DNA of 64,000 nucleotides from Rhodoplanes serenus (GTDB taxonomy: Bacteria; Pseudomonadota; Alphaproteobacteria; Rhizobiales; Xanthobacteraceae), in the NCBI GenBank assembly GCA_945897515.1, contig CAMDFO010000015.1:1-64000 (forward strand), written 5' to 3'. Position numbers and translations under genes: made by a program. Shown here in pieces: positions 1-9,099 of the stretch. Positions within the stretch are counted from its first letter, which is position 1; each line of letters begins with the position of its first letter. The notes beneath the pieces are model-generated. The model was not told the origin of the DNA and ran no database searches. It saw only the letters and a program-made list of their open reading frames with translations.

Positions 1-1334
1 GCGAGATTTTCGCGCAATGTCCGGCCTGTATAGGCTGTTCGAAAGCGGCCTCGACGCTGTAGTTCGGGAACGAGGAGGTCGGCGATATTGTGTAGCATGT
101 CTAGCTGCTCGGCCTGGGAATGGCGCAGCATGAAGCCGCCACGGCTACCAGACCCCTCGAAACGCTCCTCCAGAAGGTCGGCGATCTGCGCGGCCGTGCC
201 GGGGACGGTAGTGGCGTAGCTCGTCGCCGTCTTCAGTCCCTGTTCGAGAAAATCCTCGAGCGTGATTTCGCCGTCGTCGCCCAGCGTCTGCGAAAGCTGC
301 TGGACGAAGCCGACCGGCGATGCGTTGGCGGCGACGATGCGCTCGTTCAATTCGCGCAGCGTGAAACGCGGGGGCAGCGTCGACATATCGAATCCGGTGT
401 TGTGCGAGAGCCAGACACCGACGGCCTCGCGTGGTACGCGGTCAATCAGGCGCTCGCGCATGCGCTTGGCCTCCGCCTCGGTCTCGCCGACCATGACCTG
501 CGTAGACCAGATGATGCCGACCTTGTCCGGGTCACGGCTTTCCGCGCGCAGGGCCGCGTCTACCTCAGCGCGTTGCTTGGCCATGGCCGGGATCGGCTTG
601 CGCGCACCGAAGATGTGGTCGACGAACCGCGCCGCCGTGCGCGTGCCACGTTGAGAGCCGCCAGCCTGGATCAAAACCGGGACGATCTGCGGCGATGGCG
701 GCACGCTGAGCGGGCCTTTTACCTTGAAGAATCGCCCGACGTGATTGATCGGCCGAACCTTGTTCGGGTTGGCGACCAGCCCGGTCTCGCGATTCCATTC
801 GAACGCGTCTGGGTCCACGCTCCTCCACAGCCCTTGGCAGACGTCCATGAACTCGTCCATGCGGTCGTAGCGCTGGCTGTGCTCCATCAACTCATCGAAG
901 CCGTAGTTTTGCGCATCCGCCTTACGCTGCGAGGTGATGACATTGAACGCAATGCGCCCGTTCGTGATGTGGTCGAGCGAGTTTAGAAGACGAGCAATGT
1001 AGAACGGGTGCATGAACGTTGTGGCATAGGTCAGGCCAAAGCCGACGTGCTTGGTAACCCGTGACATGGCAACGATCCAGGGACTCATATCCATGCGCGG
1101 CCACGCAACGCCGTAGCGTACCGCGTCATCGATCGCGCCTTTCCACGTGTTGGGAATGCCGGTGCTGTCGCCGAAAAAGATCAGGTCGATCAGTCCGCGC
1201 TCAGCGACGCGGGCGATATCCTCGAACAGGCCGACGTCGGGGTAATGGCGGCCGACGCGCGCCCCCGGCTCACGCCAGGTCGTTTCAACCTGCGTCCACG
1301 ACACATCGATTGCCAGATGCATCTTTGCCTTCAT
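1..1334 (-). CDS. NtaA/DmoA-like FMN-dependent monooxygenase (3' end cut by window)
   Basis: The minus strand reads open from an ATG at 1334 to the window edge, giving about 444 residues. The protein belongs to the bacterial luciferase-like monooxygenases of the nitrilotriacetate monooxygenase group, which use reduced FMN from a partner reductase to oxidise small organic substrates. It starts MKAKMHLAIDVSW and contains GLIDLIFFGDS, TTFMHPFYIARLLNSLDHIT, NGRIAFNVITS and QNYGFD. It ends near YTGRTLRENL, the same C-terminus as the complete paralogue at 1966-3291, so only a few residues are missing. No flavin reductase gene is visible nearby. The substrate is unknown. Confidence 0.85.
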   Translation of the reverse strand, partial: MKAKMHLAIDVSWTQVETTWREPGARVGRHYPDVGLFEDIARVAERGLIDLIFFGDSTGIPNTWKGAIDDAVRYGVAWPRMDMSPWIVAMSRVTKHVGFGLTYATTFMHPFYIARLLNSLDHITNGRIAFNVITSQRKADAQNYGFDELMEHSQRYDRMDEFMDVCQGLWRSVDPDAFEWNRETGLVANPNKVRPINHVGRFFKVKGPLSVPPSPQIVPVLIQAGGSQRGTRTAARFVDHIFGARKPIPAMAKQRAEVDAALRAESRDPDKVGIIWSTQVMVGETEAEAKRMRERLIDRVPREAVGVWLSHNTGFDMSTLPPRFTLRELNERIVAANASPVGFVQQLSQTLGDDGEITLEDFLEQGLKTATSYATTVPGTAAQIADLLEERFEGSGSRGGFMLRHSQAEQLDMLHNIADLLVPELQRRGRFRTAYTGRTLRENL

Positions 1335-1396
1335 GGCGTCGATTCCATCCGGATGGGGCCGAAACGTGCTGGCTGCATGGATACGCTTCTCAATGG

Positions 1397-1615
1397 CTAT
1401 TCAACCACAAATGCGGAATTCCGATGCCGCCGAACCTCGCGCGTGAAGTTGACGAACGCCGGCAGTTCTGTGGTCGCGACCGGGCGCGGCCGCGGCAAAT
1501 CGACGACGATCTCGCCCACGATCCGTCCCGGCCGCGGCGACATGACCAGCACGCGATCCGCGAGAAACACTGCATCCGAAATTGTGAGTGATGAACAGCC
1601 AGTCTTTCGCCGCTC
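1397..1615 (-). pseudogene. Remnant of an SsuB/TauB-type ABC transporter ATPase (C-terminal end only)
   Basis: Two overlapping minus-strand frames together spell the end of a nitrate/sulfonate-type ABC ATPase. One frame carries WLFITHN, the H-loop. The next carries ISDAVFLADRVLVMSPRPGR, followed by a tail containing LPAFVNFTREVRRH. The join falls at about 1583, where one base is missing or extra. No Walker A, signature or Walker B region is present upstream. It is therefore a truncated and frameshifted relic, probably left from an importer that once accompanied the monooxygenase at 1-1334. Confidence 0.75.
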
Positions 1616-1965
1616 GATCCTGCGCGCGCGAAAGGGGCAGCCGCGGATGGGTTTGGGGGGTAGGGTGTGGCGGCACAGTCTGTAGCTCCTCGTGCCAGTT
1701 ACCTCGACATGGCAACTCGCACTCTTCGCTCGGCCCTCGGCAAGTGCGGCATCGTAACTGTACACAGCCCCATTGAAAGGGTCCAGGATGGCGTCCGTTA
1801 CACCGCTCCCTTGCTTGCTTCAATCAAAATGGCGAAACCCCCGCGCAACGAAGGTGTCTACACGCGTGCTCTAATGACGCAGCATCCAACCAACACGGGA
1901 GCTCAGCGCTGGCGCGAGGCTTGCCGGTCATCTAGCATCCAAAAAATCTAGCAGCCGATAGCGCC

Positions 1966-3291
1966 ATGTCCCAGTCCAACATCATCCATCTCGCCGCGGA
2001 TCTGTCTTTTCTGCACACGGACTACCTCTGGCGCATGCCCGGCTCATGGATCGGATACGACTACTACAGCACGTCGGAATTCTATGAAGACATAGCGCGT
2101 ATCGCTCAGCGCGGCGTGATGGACATGCTGTTCTTCGGCGACACTGGCGGCACGCCCGAAGACTACGGCGGCACTTACGAGGCAGGCGTCCGCTACGGCG
2201 CGAAATGGCCCCGGCACGACATGGCGCCAATGATTCCGCTCATGGCCAAGGCCGCATCTGGCGTTGGCTTCGCCATTACGATGTCGACAACCTATCACCA
2301 TCCGTTTTACGTCGCGCGTTTCTTCAATGCCTTGGACCATGTCACTCGCGGACGAATTGCCTGGAACGCCGTTACCTCTGCTTACAAGAACGAAGCCGCG
2401 AATTACGGTTTCGATGTGATGATGGACCACGACGAGCGTTACAGACGCGCGCAGGAGTTTCTCGAAGTTGCGTGCAAGCTGTGGGATAGTGTGGAAAAGG
2501 ACGCAATTGTCACCGATCGCGAGAGGGGCATTTTCGCAGACCCTGCCAAAGTGCACCGAATTGATCATCGCGGACGCTATTTCAATGTGCGCGGTCCGTT
2601 ACCGGCATTGCCATCACCGCAACAGCGGCCGGTCATCATCCAGGCCGGTCTTTCCGGGCCCGGCATGGACCTCGCCGCCACCTACGCAGACATGCAATTC
2701 AGCACACGCCGCACCGTCGCGAGCATGCAGCAACATCGCGCGGCGCTGGATGCAAAACTTGCCCAAGTCGGCCGCAAGCCGCGCGATGTCGGGATTCTAT
2801 GGTCGATCCGTATACAGGTCGCCGAGTCTGATGCCGCTGCGAAGGACAAGGAACGGCAATATCTCGAGTGGATCCGACCGGAAGCCGGCTTGGTTGAAAT
2901 GTCGGCGCAATACAATGTCGATTTTTCCAAAGCTCGACCAGGAATGCGGCTCGCCGATTTTGTTGACGAGGTTCGCGCGCAGAAAGGCAACTACGGAAGC
3001 TTCGAGGAACTCCTCAAGACAACTGATCCGTCACAGACTGTCGAAGAGTTCGGCCGCCGATTCCTGGTGGACCGCATTTTGGTGGCGGCAGGCACGCCGA
3101 AAGCCATCGTCGACAAACTGGAAGAGATGCATGTTGCAACAGGCGCCAACGGAGGATTTATCCTCGGCCGCGGTTACTCAGCCATGGACAACATCCGCGA
3201 GTTTGTCGAATTCGTCGTTCCAGAGCTTCAACGACGCGGGCTGTCCAAAAGAAAATACACGGGTGCGACCCTGCGCGAGAACCTTAGCTAG
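1966..3291 (+). CDS. NtaA/DmoA-like FMN-dependent monooxygenase
   Basis: This 441-residue protein is a complete luciferase-like monooxygenase of the nitrilotriacetate/dibenzothiophene-sulfone group. Family signatures include MLFFGDTGG (about residue 52), TYHHPFYVARFFNALDHVT, GRIAWNAVTS, NYGFD, a loop ending GRYFNVRGPLP, and the C-terminal YTGATLRENLS. It is a diverged paralogue of the gene at 1-1334, in the opposite orientation. Enzymes of this group need FMNH2 from a separate reductase, and none is seen here. The ribosome binding site is weak, but the N-terminus fits the family. The substrate cannot be read from the sequence. Confidence 0.88.
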   Translation: MSQSNIIHLAADLSFLHTDYLWRMPGSWIGYDYYSTSEFYEDIARIAQRGVMDMLFFGDTGGTPEDYGGTYEAGVRYGAKWPRHDMAPMIPLMAKAASGVGFAITMSTTYHHPFYVARFFNALDHVTRGRIAWNAVTSAYKNEAANYGFDVMMDHDERYRRAQEFLEVACKLWDSVEKDAIVTDRERGIFADPAKVHRIDHRGRYFNVRGPLPALPSPQQRPVIIQAGLSGPGMDLAATYADMQFSTRRTVASMQQHRAALDAKLAQVGRKPRDVGILWSIRIQVAESDAAAKDKERQYLEWIRPEAGLVEMSAQYNVDFSKARPGMRLADFVDEVRAQKGNYGSFEELLKTTDPSQTVEEFGRRFLVDRILVAAGTPKAIVDKLEEMHVATGANGGFILGRGYSAMDNIREFVEFVVPELQRRGLSKRKYTGATLRENLS

Positions 3292-3445
3292 AATCCCGTC
3301 ACCCTCACCACTCAGTGCAAGATCGAAAGTCTCCACCATTTGACTCCGCGAAACGGCCATTTCCTAGGAAAACGCGAGAGACTTTCAGCAATAAAAGGGA
3401 ATTTTGATTCGAATACCGGAATCTCAGAGACTGAAGGACGCGTGA

Positions 3446-3468
3446 AAAGCCCCCTATTTGCGGGCTTT
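3446..3468 (+). terminator. Probable terminator after the monooxygenase
   Basis: The arms AAAGCCC (3446-3452) and GGGCTTT (3462-3468) form a perfect 7-bp stem with a 9-nt loop. It lies about 155 nt past the stop of the 1966-3291 gene. The flanking A and T bases of the stem give it an intrinsic-terminator look, although no long T run follows. Confidence 0.5.
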
Positions 3469-3508
3469 CTGGCGCACGGTGGCGCAAAAAATCGAGAGAC
3501 GCACTGGT

Positions 3509-3536
3509 TGGCTGGGGTAGCAGGATTCGAACTCCC
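3509..3536 (-). other. tRNA 3'-end-like fragment (possible attachment-site scar)
   Basis: Read on the minus strand, this stretch ends in TACCCCAGCCA preceded by TTCGAATCCTGC. That resembles the T-loop, 3' T-stem strand, acceptor strand, discriminator G and CCA of a tRNA, closest to glutamine tRNA. The matching 5' half is absent: no TGGGGTA acceptor strand, D-arm or anticodon arm is seen, and the 5' T-stem strand GGGAG does not pair with CCTGC. It is not a functional tRNA. Such 3'-end copies are often left where elements integrate into tRNA genes. Confidence 0.4.
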
Positions 3537-3617
3537 GAATTCCAGAGACGCGGCCGTCGATGCCCCTCGGTTACTGTTCACTGACTTCGCGCAAGTAAAG
3601 GTTATGCTCTCCGCCAT

Positions 3618-3716
3618 CATTTCGGGACGACGCGAAGCGTCGGACCGGAATCCAGAGCCGCGTGCAAGCTGCCCCTGGATTCCGGGCTCGCCGCTGCGCG
3701 GCGCCCCGGAATGACG
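3618..3716. repeat. Intergenic palindromic repeat, family A (copy 1)
   Basis: A roughly 100-bp element has nested inverted repeats. The inner arms are CCGGAATCCAG (3645-3655) and CTGGATTCCGG (3675-3685). The outer arms start near TTTCGGGACG and end near CCCCGGAATGACG. A second copy of the same design lies at 13147-13244. It is non-coding and lies between convergent genes, as REP/RPE-type repeats usually do in bradyrhizobia. Confidence 0.75.
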
Positions 3717-3735
3717 GCGGAGGGTTTGGCGGCCT

Positions 3736-4977
3736 CTAACCGATGGCGGCGGCCTGCTGCAGGCTGGTTATCATCGAGGCGCGCAGCATGAACTCCCGCG
3801 CGCGCTTCGGATCCTCGGCGGTGCGGCGCAGCTCGTCGTGGTTCTTCTGCCGGACGGCGGGGTCGGCCTCGGTGAGCAGCTTCTTGTTGCTGATGGTCTG
3901 GGCCTGGGTGTGCTCGATCGCGATAGTCCGGCGCTGGCGCTCGTAGAGATCGAGCAGGTCTTCGGTGCCTTCGCCGCGAAAAATCCGGATCAGCTTGTCG
4001 CCGAGGTTCATCGCATCGTGGACGCCGCTGTTCATCCCCATGCCGCCGATCGGCGAATTCACATGCGCCGCATCGCCGGCCAGGATGGCGCGGCCCTTGC
4101 GAAAGGATTTCGCCACTCGCTGATGAATGGTGAACAGGCGCGTACCGACGATGTCGTAGGGCACGTCCATCGGCATGAAGCGCTGCATCATGTCCTGGCA
4201 ATTCTGCCGGTCCAGCAGCGAAGCCTCGTCGGCGCCCGGATCGGTGTGGAAGTGGACGCGCCAGACGTCCGGCGGTCCCTTCCAGTGGAACAGGTTCATC
4301 CATTCGCCCGGGTCGGAAATGTAGTTGCGATGGCTATAGCCATGCTTGGAGAAATCGTAGGAGACGCTGATGTTGATGGTGCGGTCCGGATAGGTGAAGC
4401 CTTCGAACTCGATGCCCAGCGACTTCCGCACGACGCTACGCGCGCCTTCGGCGCTGACCAGGTAGCGGCCGCGGACTGTCTCCTGCCCGCCGTCCGGCGT
4501 GCCGACCCGCGCGTCGACACCGTCCGCGCCCTGCTCGAACGAGACCAGCGGCGATCCTAGGCGCAGGTCGCAGAGCTCATGCTCGGCCACCATCGCGAGC
4601 GCTTCCTCGCAGATCTTGAGCCGCTCGCATTGCAGGACGAAAGGATACGGAGTGGCGTCCTTGATGACGGCGTGGTCGAACTCGGCGATGATCTTGCCGT
4701 GTTGCCGATCCCAGTATTGGAACGTCGGCGCGATCAGGCCGCGCGCTTCGAGCCGCTCGTACAGGCCAAGCTCGGCAAACATCTCCAGCGTCACCGGGTG
4801 GTTCGATCCGGCACGGTGCATCTGCTTAGGAAACTCGGCCTCGGTCAAAGTCTCCAGCAGCGTGACGGGGAGGCCGCTCTGGATCAGCTTGAGCGTGAGC
4901 ACCAGCCCGACAGGACCGGCGCCGACCACGATGACGCGATTGTCTTTTGCGCTGGAAACCATACCGCCGGCTGCCAT
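3736..4977 (-). CDS. FAD-dependent aromatic-hydroxylase-type monooxygenase (MhpA/PheA superfamily), paralogue 1
   Basis: This 413-residue flavoprotein belongs to the FAD_binding_3 / para-hydroxybenzoate hydroxylase superfamily, which uses NAD(P)H and O2 to hydroxylate aromatic or similar rings. The FAD Rossmann motif GAGPVG is at residues 19-24, and the second FAD motif, GDAAHVNSPIGGMGMNSG, begins at residue 301. ATG 4977 was chosen because GGGAG lies 4 nt upstream; a longer open frame to 5184 has no such site. It is closely related to the genes at 9265-10482 and 18292-19497, including a shared C-terminal FMLRAS motif. It is divergent from the LysR gene at 5232, a likely regulator. The exact substrate is unknown. 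Confidence 0.9.
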   Translation of the reverse strand: MAAGGMVSSAKDNRVIVVGAGPVGLVLTLKLIQSGLPVTLLETLTEAEFPKQMHRAGSNHPVTLEMFAELGLYERLEARGLIAPTFQYWDRQHGKIIAEFDHAVIKDATPYPFVLQCERLKICEEALAMVAEHELCDLRLGSPLVSFEQGADGVDARVGTPDGGQETVRGRYLVSAEGARSVVRKSLGIEFEGFTYPDRTINISVSYDFSKHGYSHRNYISDPGEWMNLFHWKGPPDVWRVHFHTDPGADEASLLDRQNCQDMMQRFMPMDVPYDIVGTRLFTIHQRVAKSFRKGRAILAGDAAHVNSPIGGMGMNSGVHDAMNLGDKLIRIFRGEGTEDLLDLYERQRRTIAIEHTQAQTISNKKLLTEADPAVRQKNHDELRRTAEDPKRAREFMLRASMITSLQQAAAIG

Positions 4978-5231
4978 GTCACTCCCATCGGCCTGATGAA
5001 GTCCGCTGGCCTTGCGGCGCGGCTGCGCGAGCGCGTGCCGCACCTGCCGCCGTACAATGCGCCGCAGCCGGTGCGTGCGAAAGCGATGATTGGTCACAAG
5101 CACATGACGAATTGGAATGAGAACGGATAACGGCGCGCGAGTGTCGGCCCAAACACTTGGCGGCCTCGAGACTTGCAGCCCCAAAACCCGGGGCGCACAA
5201 TGGCCGGCTCCGTCAGCCAGGAGTGCGTCGG

Positions 5232-6176
5232 GTGAAACGGGGGCAAATCCCTTCGATCGGTGAACTGACGTCGTTCGTTGCGGCCGCCCAGCACGGCAGC
5301 TTCACGCGGGCGGCCGCGGAATTGAACCTCACCCAGGGCGCCGTCAGCCGCCAGATCCGCCTGCTCGAAAGCCAGTTGGGCGTCACCCTGTTCGAGCGGG
5401 TCCGCCAGCGGGTGGTGCTGACGGACGCCGGCAAGCTCTATCTGTCGCATGTCGAAAAGGCGCTCGGCGATCTCGCCATCGCCACCCGGCAGGTCGTGGC
5501 GTTCTCCGACAACACCATCTTCAATCTTGCCGTTCTGCCCACCTTCGCCACGCGCTGGCTGATTCCGCGGCTGGTCGACTTTCAGCAGAAGCACCCCAAG
5601 GTCACGATCCACCTCACGACGCGGCAGCGGCCGGTCGATTTCGCGTTGGAGCCGTTCGACGCGGCGATATCGTACGGCTCGCCCAACTGGCCGGGCACCA
5701 TCGCCCATCATCTGATGGACGTGGAGGTCGTGCCGGTGTGCAGCCCGGCGCTGCACGCCAGGAAGAAGATCAGGACGCCGGCCGACATCGCCGGGTTCCC
5801 GCTGGTGCACCAGATGTCGCGGCCGACGCGCTGGGCCGAATGGATGGCGGAGGCCGGCGTGCACCTGGATGCGCCGCTGCGCGGGCACACCTACGAGCAG
5901 TTTTCCATGATTGCGCAGGCGGCCGTGGCCGGCATCGGCGTCGCGCTGCTTCCGCGTTTCCTCATCGAGGAAGAGCTGGCGGCCGGCCGGCTCGAAATCG
6001 TGTCCGGCCAGTTCCTGCGCGACAAGACATCGTACTATCTGATCGTCCCGGAGACGCGAGCCAGTTCGCGCGCGGTTCAGCTTTTTTCCGACTGGCTGAT
6101 CGCGCAGACCCGCACGGTTGATGCCGCGCTGCCCGCTCCGAGCGCCGGCACCCGCGCCGGCCGCAAGCCGCGCTGA
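5232..6176 (+). CDS. LysR-family transcriptional regulator (GcvA-like)
   Basis: A 314-residue LysR regulator. The N-terminal winged helix-turn-helix is clear (FTRAAAELNLTQGAVSRQIR, about residues 26-45), followed by a LysR substrate-binding domain of the GcvA subgroup. The GTG start at 5232 has AGGAG 8 nt upstream; an ATG-initiated extension from 5157 lacks a comparable site. It is transcribed divergently from the FAD monooxygenase at 3736-4977 across about 250 nt, the usual arrangement for a LysR protein and its target. The gene converges with the OYE gene at 6178, with stops 1 nt apart. Confidence 0.88.
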   Translation: MKRGQIPSIGELTSFVAAAQHGSFTRAAAELNLTQGAVSRQIRLLESQLGVTLFERVRQRVVLTDAGKLYLSHVEKALGDLAIATRQVVAFSDNTIFNLAVLPTFATRWLIPRLVDFQQKHPKVTIHLTTRQRPVDFALEPFDAAISYGSPNWPGTIAHHLMDVEVVPVCSPALHARKKIRTPADIAGFPLVHQMSRPTRWAEWMAEAGVHLDAPLRGHTYEQFSMIAQAAVAGIGVALLPRFLIEEELAAGRLEIVSGQFLRDKTSYYLIVPETRASSRAVQLFSDWLIAQTRTVDAALPAPSAGTRAGRKPR

Positions 6177-6177
6177 C

Positions 6178-7308
6178 CTATGTGCCGGTCTTGCGGATCG
6201 CCTCCACCGCAGGCGCGGACGGACGCCTCCAAACCGCGGGCCGGGTCTTTTCATATTGCGGCGGATAGCTGATGGTTTCGCCCAGCGCCTCGGCGGCGTG
6301 CCAGACCCAGCGCGGATTGTCGAGAAAGCCCCGGCCGATCGCCACCATATCGGCCTGCCCCTCCGCGACGATGGCGTTGGCGATATCCGGCGTGGTGATG
6401 TAGCCGACCGCACGCGTCGGAATTCCGGCCTCGCGCCGCACCCGTGCGGCAAGCGGCGCCATGTAGCCCGGGGCGTAGGGGATCGACGCCTTCTGCACGA
6501 TCCCACCGCTGGTCACGCAGAGGTAATCGCAGCCCCGCGTCTTCAGCTCACTGGCGAGACGCACGGCGTCTTCCATCGTCAGCCCGCCTTCAAGCCAGTC
6601 CGTCCCGGTGATGCGGGCGCCGAGCGGCTTGCCGGCCGGCCACGCCGCCCGCACCGCCTCGAACACCCGCAGCGGCAAGCGCATCCGATTGTCGAGCGAA
6701 CCGCCGTATTCGTCATCGCGGCGATTGGTCAGCGGCGACAAGAAATTGTGCAGCAGATAGCCGTGGGCCATGTGCACTTCGGCAAGGTCGATCCCGATCC
6801 GGTCGGCGCGGCGGGCCGATGCCGCAAAGGATTCGACGATCCGGTCGATCTCGTCGCGTGCGATGGCGCGCGGCAGCGGACCGCCGTCCTCGAACGGCAG
6901 CGCCGAGGGCGCGGCTACCGTCCAGGCTTCGTCGTGCTCCGGGGCGAGATAGCGGCCGCCCTCCCATGGCCGATGCGACGAGCCCTTACGCCCGGAATGC
7001 GAAAGCTGGATGCCGAGCCTGGTGTTGCCGACGCGCCGGCATGACCGGATGACACGATCGAGCGCCTCCTCGTTCTCGTCCGACCACAGCCCGAGGCAAC
7101 CCCGGCTGATCCGGCCGTCCCGCTCCACCGCCGTCGACTCGATCATCACCAGCCCGGCGTTCGAGACCGCCAGCGTGCCGAGATGCAGCATGTGCCAGTC
7201 GTTGGCGCAGCCGTCCTCCGCGGTGTGCTGGCACATCGGCGAGACCACAATGCGGTTCGGCAGGTCCAACTCACGCAGCTTGAACGGCGTAAACAGAGCA
7301 TTCGGCAT
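6178..7308 (-). CDS. NADH:flavin oxidoreductase, Old Yellow Enzyme family (YqjM-like)
   Basis: A 376-residue FMN-binding TIM-barrel ene-reductase, expected to reduce activated C=C bonds or nitro groups with NAD(P)H. With the start at 7308, Cys26 falls in SPMCQHTAEDG, the position of the redox-tuning cysteine of the YqjM subgroup. The active-site pair appears as HMAHGYLLHNFLSP and is followed by DEYGGSLDNR. A phosphate-binding end, AIGRGFLDNP, is also seen. An extra nine residues are possible upstream but do not fit the family. It probably helps the surrounding oxidative pathway by reducing an unsaturated intermediate; this role is inference. Confidence 0.9.
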   Translation of the reverse strand: MPNALFTPFKLRELDLPNRIVVSPMCQHTAEDGCANDWHMLHLGTLAVSNAGLVMIESTAVERDGRISRGCLGLWSDENEEALDRVIRSCRRVGNTRLGIQLSHSGRKGSSHRPWEGGRYLAPEHDEAWTVAAPSALPFEDGGPLPRAIARDEIDRIVESFAASARRADRIGIDLAEVHMAHGYLLHNFLSPLTNRRDDEYGGSLDNRMRLPLRVFEAVRAAWPAGKPLGARITGTDWLEGGLTMEDAVRLASELKTRGCDYLCVTSGGIVQKASIPYAPGYMAPLAARVRREAGIPTRAVGYITTPDIANAIVAEGQADMVAIGRGFLDNPRWVWHAAEALGETISYPPQYEKTRPAVWRRPSAPAVEAIRKTGT

Positions 7309-7326
7309 GTTCGATTCCGTTGATCT

Positions 7327-7454
7327 ATGGCCCATCCTTCGAGACGTCGCTGTCGCGCGCTCCTCAGGATGAGGACGGTATTGGTGGATGCGGACTTAAC
7401 ATCCCGACCTCATGGTGAGGAGCATCGCGCAGCGATGCGTCTCGAACCATGAGC
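7327..7454. repeat. Intergenic repeat, family B
   Basis: This non-coding element contains the left segment ATGGCCCATCCTTCGAGACG, then CTCCTCAGGATGAGG, then CCTCATGGTGAGGAGC, and ends with GCGTCTCGAACCATGAG. The segments form inverted repeats around CCTCA/TGAGG and CGAGACG/CGTCTCG. The design is familiar from bradyrhizobial genomes. The remaining 267 nt up to the VOC gene (7455-7721) show no coding pattern and probably hold its promoter. Confidence 0.6.
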
Positions 7455-7721
7455 CGCGCATTCCGACTTAAAACCCCGGAGGGCCTGACGCAAACGACGA
7501 AAAAGTCCCAGTTCATGAGGATTCGACATGACCCGTATGCGGTGCAGAACGCTCATGACATCGCGAGGATATATGATTTGCGGCGCCCGCCCCCAGGTTC
7601 CAAGCTCGACCCAAACAGGTTACCCTGCGGGGAGTTGAGCAGCAGGCCGAAGCTCTGTTATTCACGCTCCCGGTTGCAAGACGATTATCCGCCGCATGAG
7701 CGCGGCACAATGGAGGAATTC

Positions 7722-8135
7722 ATGGTCGCACGGATGAGGCACATCGCCCTCTTGGTCACCGATCCGGAGAAGTCGGCGCAGTTCTACGAAAATACTCTCG
7801 GCTTCAAGCGCGCCGGCAAGGCCGGCCGCGGTCTCTATATGACCGACGGCACCATCAACATGGCGCTGCTCCAGGCCCGTCCGGAAAAGGGCGAGAAGGC
7901 CGGCCTGTTCCACTTCGGCATGTGGGTCGACGACCTCGACCAGTCCGAGAAGGCGGTGGAAGGTGCCGGCGGCTCCTATTTCATGGGGCGCGAAGACCGC
8001 AACCCGAACACGTTCTACGAGGTCAAGTTCCGCGATCCGGACGGCATCGTGTTCGACATGACCCCGACCGGCTGGCGCGGCGCGGTGAAGGAAGTCGTTC
8101 CGGCCGACGCGGCGTCCAAGGAAGCCGCCGAGTAG
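7722..8135 (+). CDS. VOC / glyoxalase-bleomycin resistance-dioxygenase family protein
   Basis: A 137-residue single VOC domain with paired beta-alpha-beta-beta-beta units (MRHIALLVTDPEKSAQFYEN and GLFHFGMWVDDLDQSEKAV). Candidate metal ligands are His7, His64 and an acidic residue near 100-112 (FYEVKFRDPDGIVFDM). Start 7722 has GGAGG 6 nt upstream; the frame is open further upstream only into repeat-flanking DNA. VOC proteins include extradiol dioxygenases, glyoxalases and epimerases, so no reaction is assigned. It stands next to an esterase and FAD monooxygenases, which favours a role in ring cleavage or isomerisation. Confidence 0.85.
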   Translation: MVARMRHIALLVTDPEKSAQFYENTLGFKRAGKAGRGLYMTDGTINMALLQARPEKGEKAGLFHFGMWVDDLDQSEKAVEGAGGSYFMGREDRNPNTFYEVKFRDPDGIVFDMTPTGWRGAVKEVVPADAASKEAAE

Positions 8136-8247
8136 CACGCCCGGCAGACCTGCCATCGGCCCGGCCGGCGCCTCGGATTGCAGGCGCCGGCATGATGGTG
8201 GTGGCTGCGCGACCGTGACGAGCAGCGGCGCCAAGGGACGCGAGCGT

Positions 8248-9090
8248 ATGACCGCCGCCCACGACATCCAGATAGAAGACATCGAATACCGCAATGCGCC
8301 ATCCGGCGCGTTGCTGGCGCGGCTCTACCGCCCCGCCGGAGACGGGCCGTTCCCCGCGGTCATCTCGGTGCACGGCGGTCGCTGGGTCTCGCAGTCGCGC
8401 CTGACCAACGAGGTCATCGACAAATCGCTGGCGCAGGCCGGCATCGTGGTGATGGCGCTGGATTTCCGGATGCCGCCCGACGCGCGCTACCCGGAGCCGG
8501 TGGCCGACATCAACTTCGCCATCCGCTGGCTCAAGCATTTTTCAGCCCGCTACAATTCGACGCCGGCACTGGTCGGCAGCGTCGGGACGTCGAGCGGCGG
8601 GCATCAGACCATGCTCAATGCCCTGAAACCTCGCGATCCACGATATTCGTCGATCGCCCTGCCCGGTTCGAACGCCACCGCCGAACTGGCCTATGCGGTG
8701 GCATGCTGGCCGGTGCTCGACCCGCTGACGCGCTACCGGATGGTGAAGCAGAAGAACATGGAGGTGCACATCAAGAGCCACGACGCCTACTGGCCGGATG
8801 AAGCCTCCATGGGAGAAGGCAACCCGCAGGCGATCCTCGACCGCAACGAGCCGGTCCTGATGCCGCCGCTGCTGCTGATCCAGGGCACTGGCGACAACAT
8901 CGTGCCGGCGGAAATGACCGCTCGCTTCGCCGACACCTACCGCGCCAAGGGCGGCGACGTGACGCTCGAAAAATTCGACGGCCAGCCGCACACGTTCATC
9001 ACCAACGCGCCCGAGAGTGCGGCTTCGGTCGAGGCGACCCAGAAAATCGAGCAGTTCATTCTGCGGCAGGCGGCGCGGATTTCGCGCTAA
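8248..9090 (+). CDS. Alpha/beta hydrolase, HSL/acetyl-esterase-like
   Basis: A 280-residue serine hydrolase of the hormone-sensitive lipase type. The oxyanion-hole motif HGG is at residues 42-44, and the nucleophile elbow GTSSG has Ser115. An acidic residue follows IQGTGDN, and the histidine lies in GQPHTF near the C-terminus. ATG 8248 fits the family N-terminus; an alternative start lies at 8215. It probably hydrolyses an ester or lactone intermediate of the pathway encoded around it. Spacing from the VOC gene (112 nt) allows co-transcription. Confidence 0.85.
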   Translation: MTAAHDIQIEDIEYRNAPSGALLARLYRPAGDGPFPAVISVHGGRWVSQSRLTNEVIDKSLAQAGIVVMALDFRMPPDARYPEPVADINFAIRWLKHFSARYNSTPALVGSVGTSSGGHQTMLNALKPRDPRYSSIALPGSNATAELAYAVACWPVLDPLTRYRMVKQKNMEVHIKSHDAYWPDEASMGEGNPQAILDRNEPVLMPPLLLIQGTGDNIVPAEMTARFADTYRAKGGDVTLEKFDGQPHTFITNAPESAASVEATQKIEQFILRQAARISR

Positions 9091-9099
9091 CCTGTCCTC

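Noticed and set aside
120-986. Long plus-strand open frame at the left edge
   Set aside because: It is antisense to the monooxygenase at 1-1334, whose minus-strand translation shows clear family motifs; the plus-strand protein is low-complexity Arg/Ala/Asp and matches nothing.
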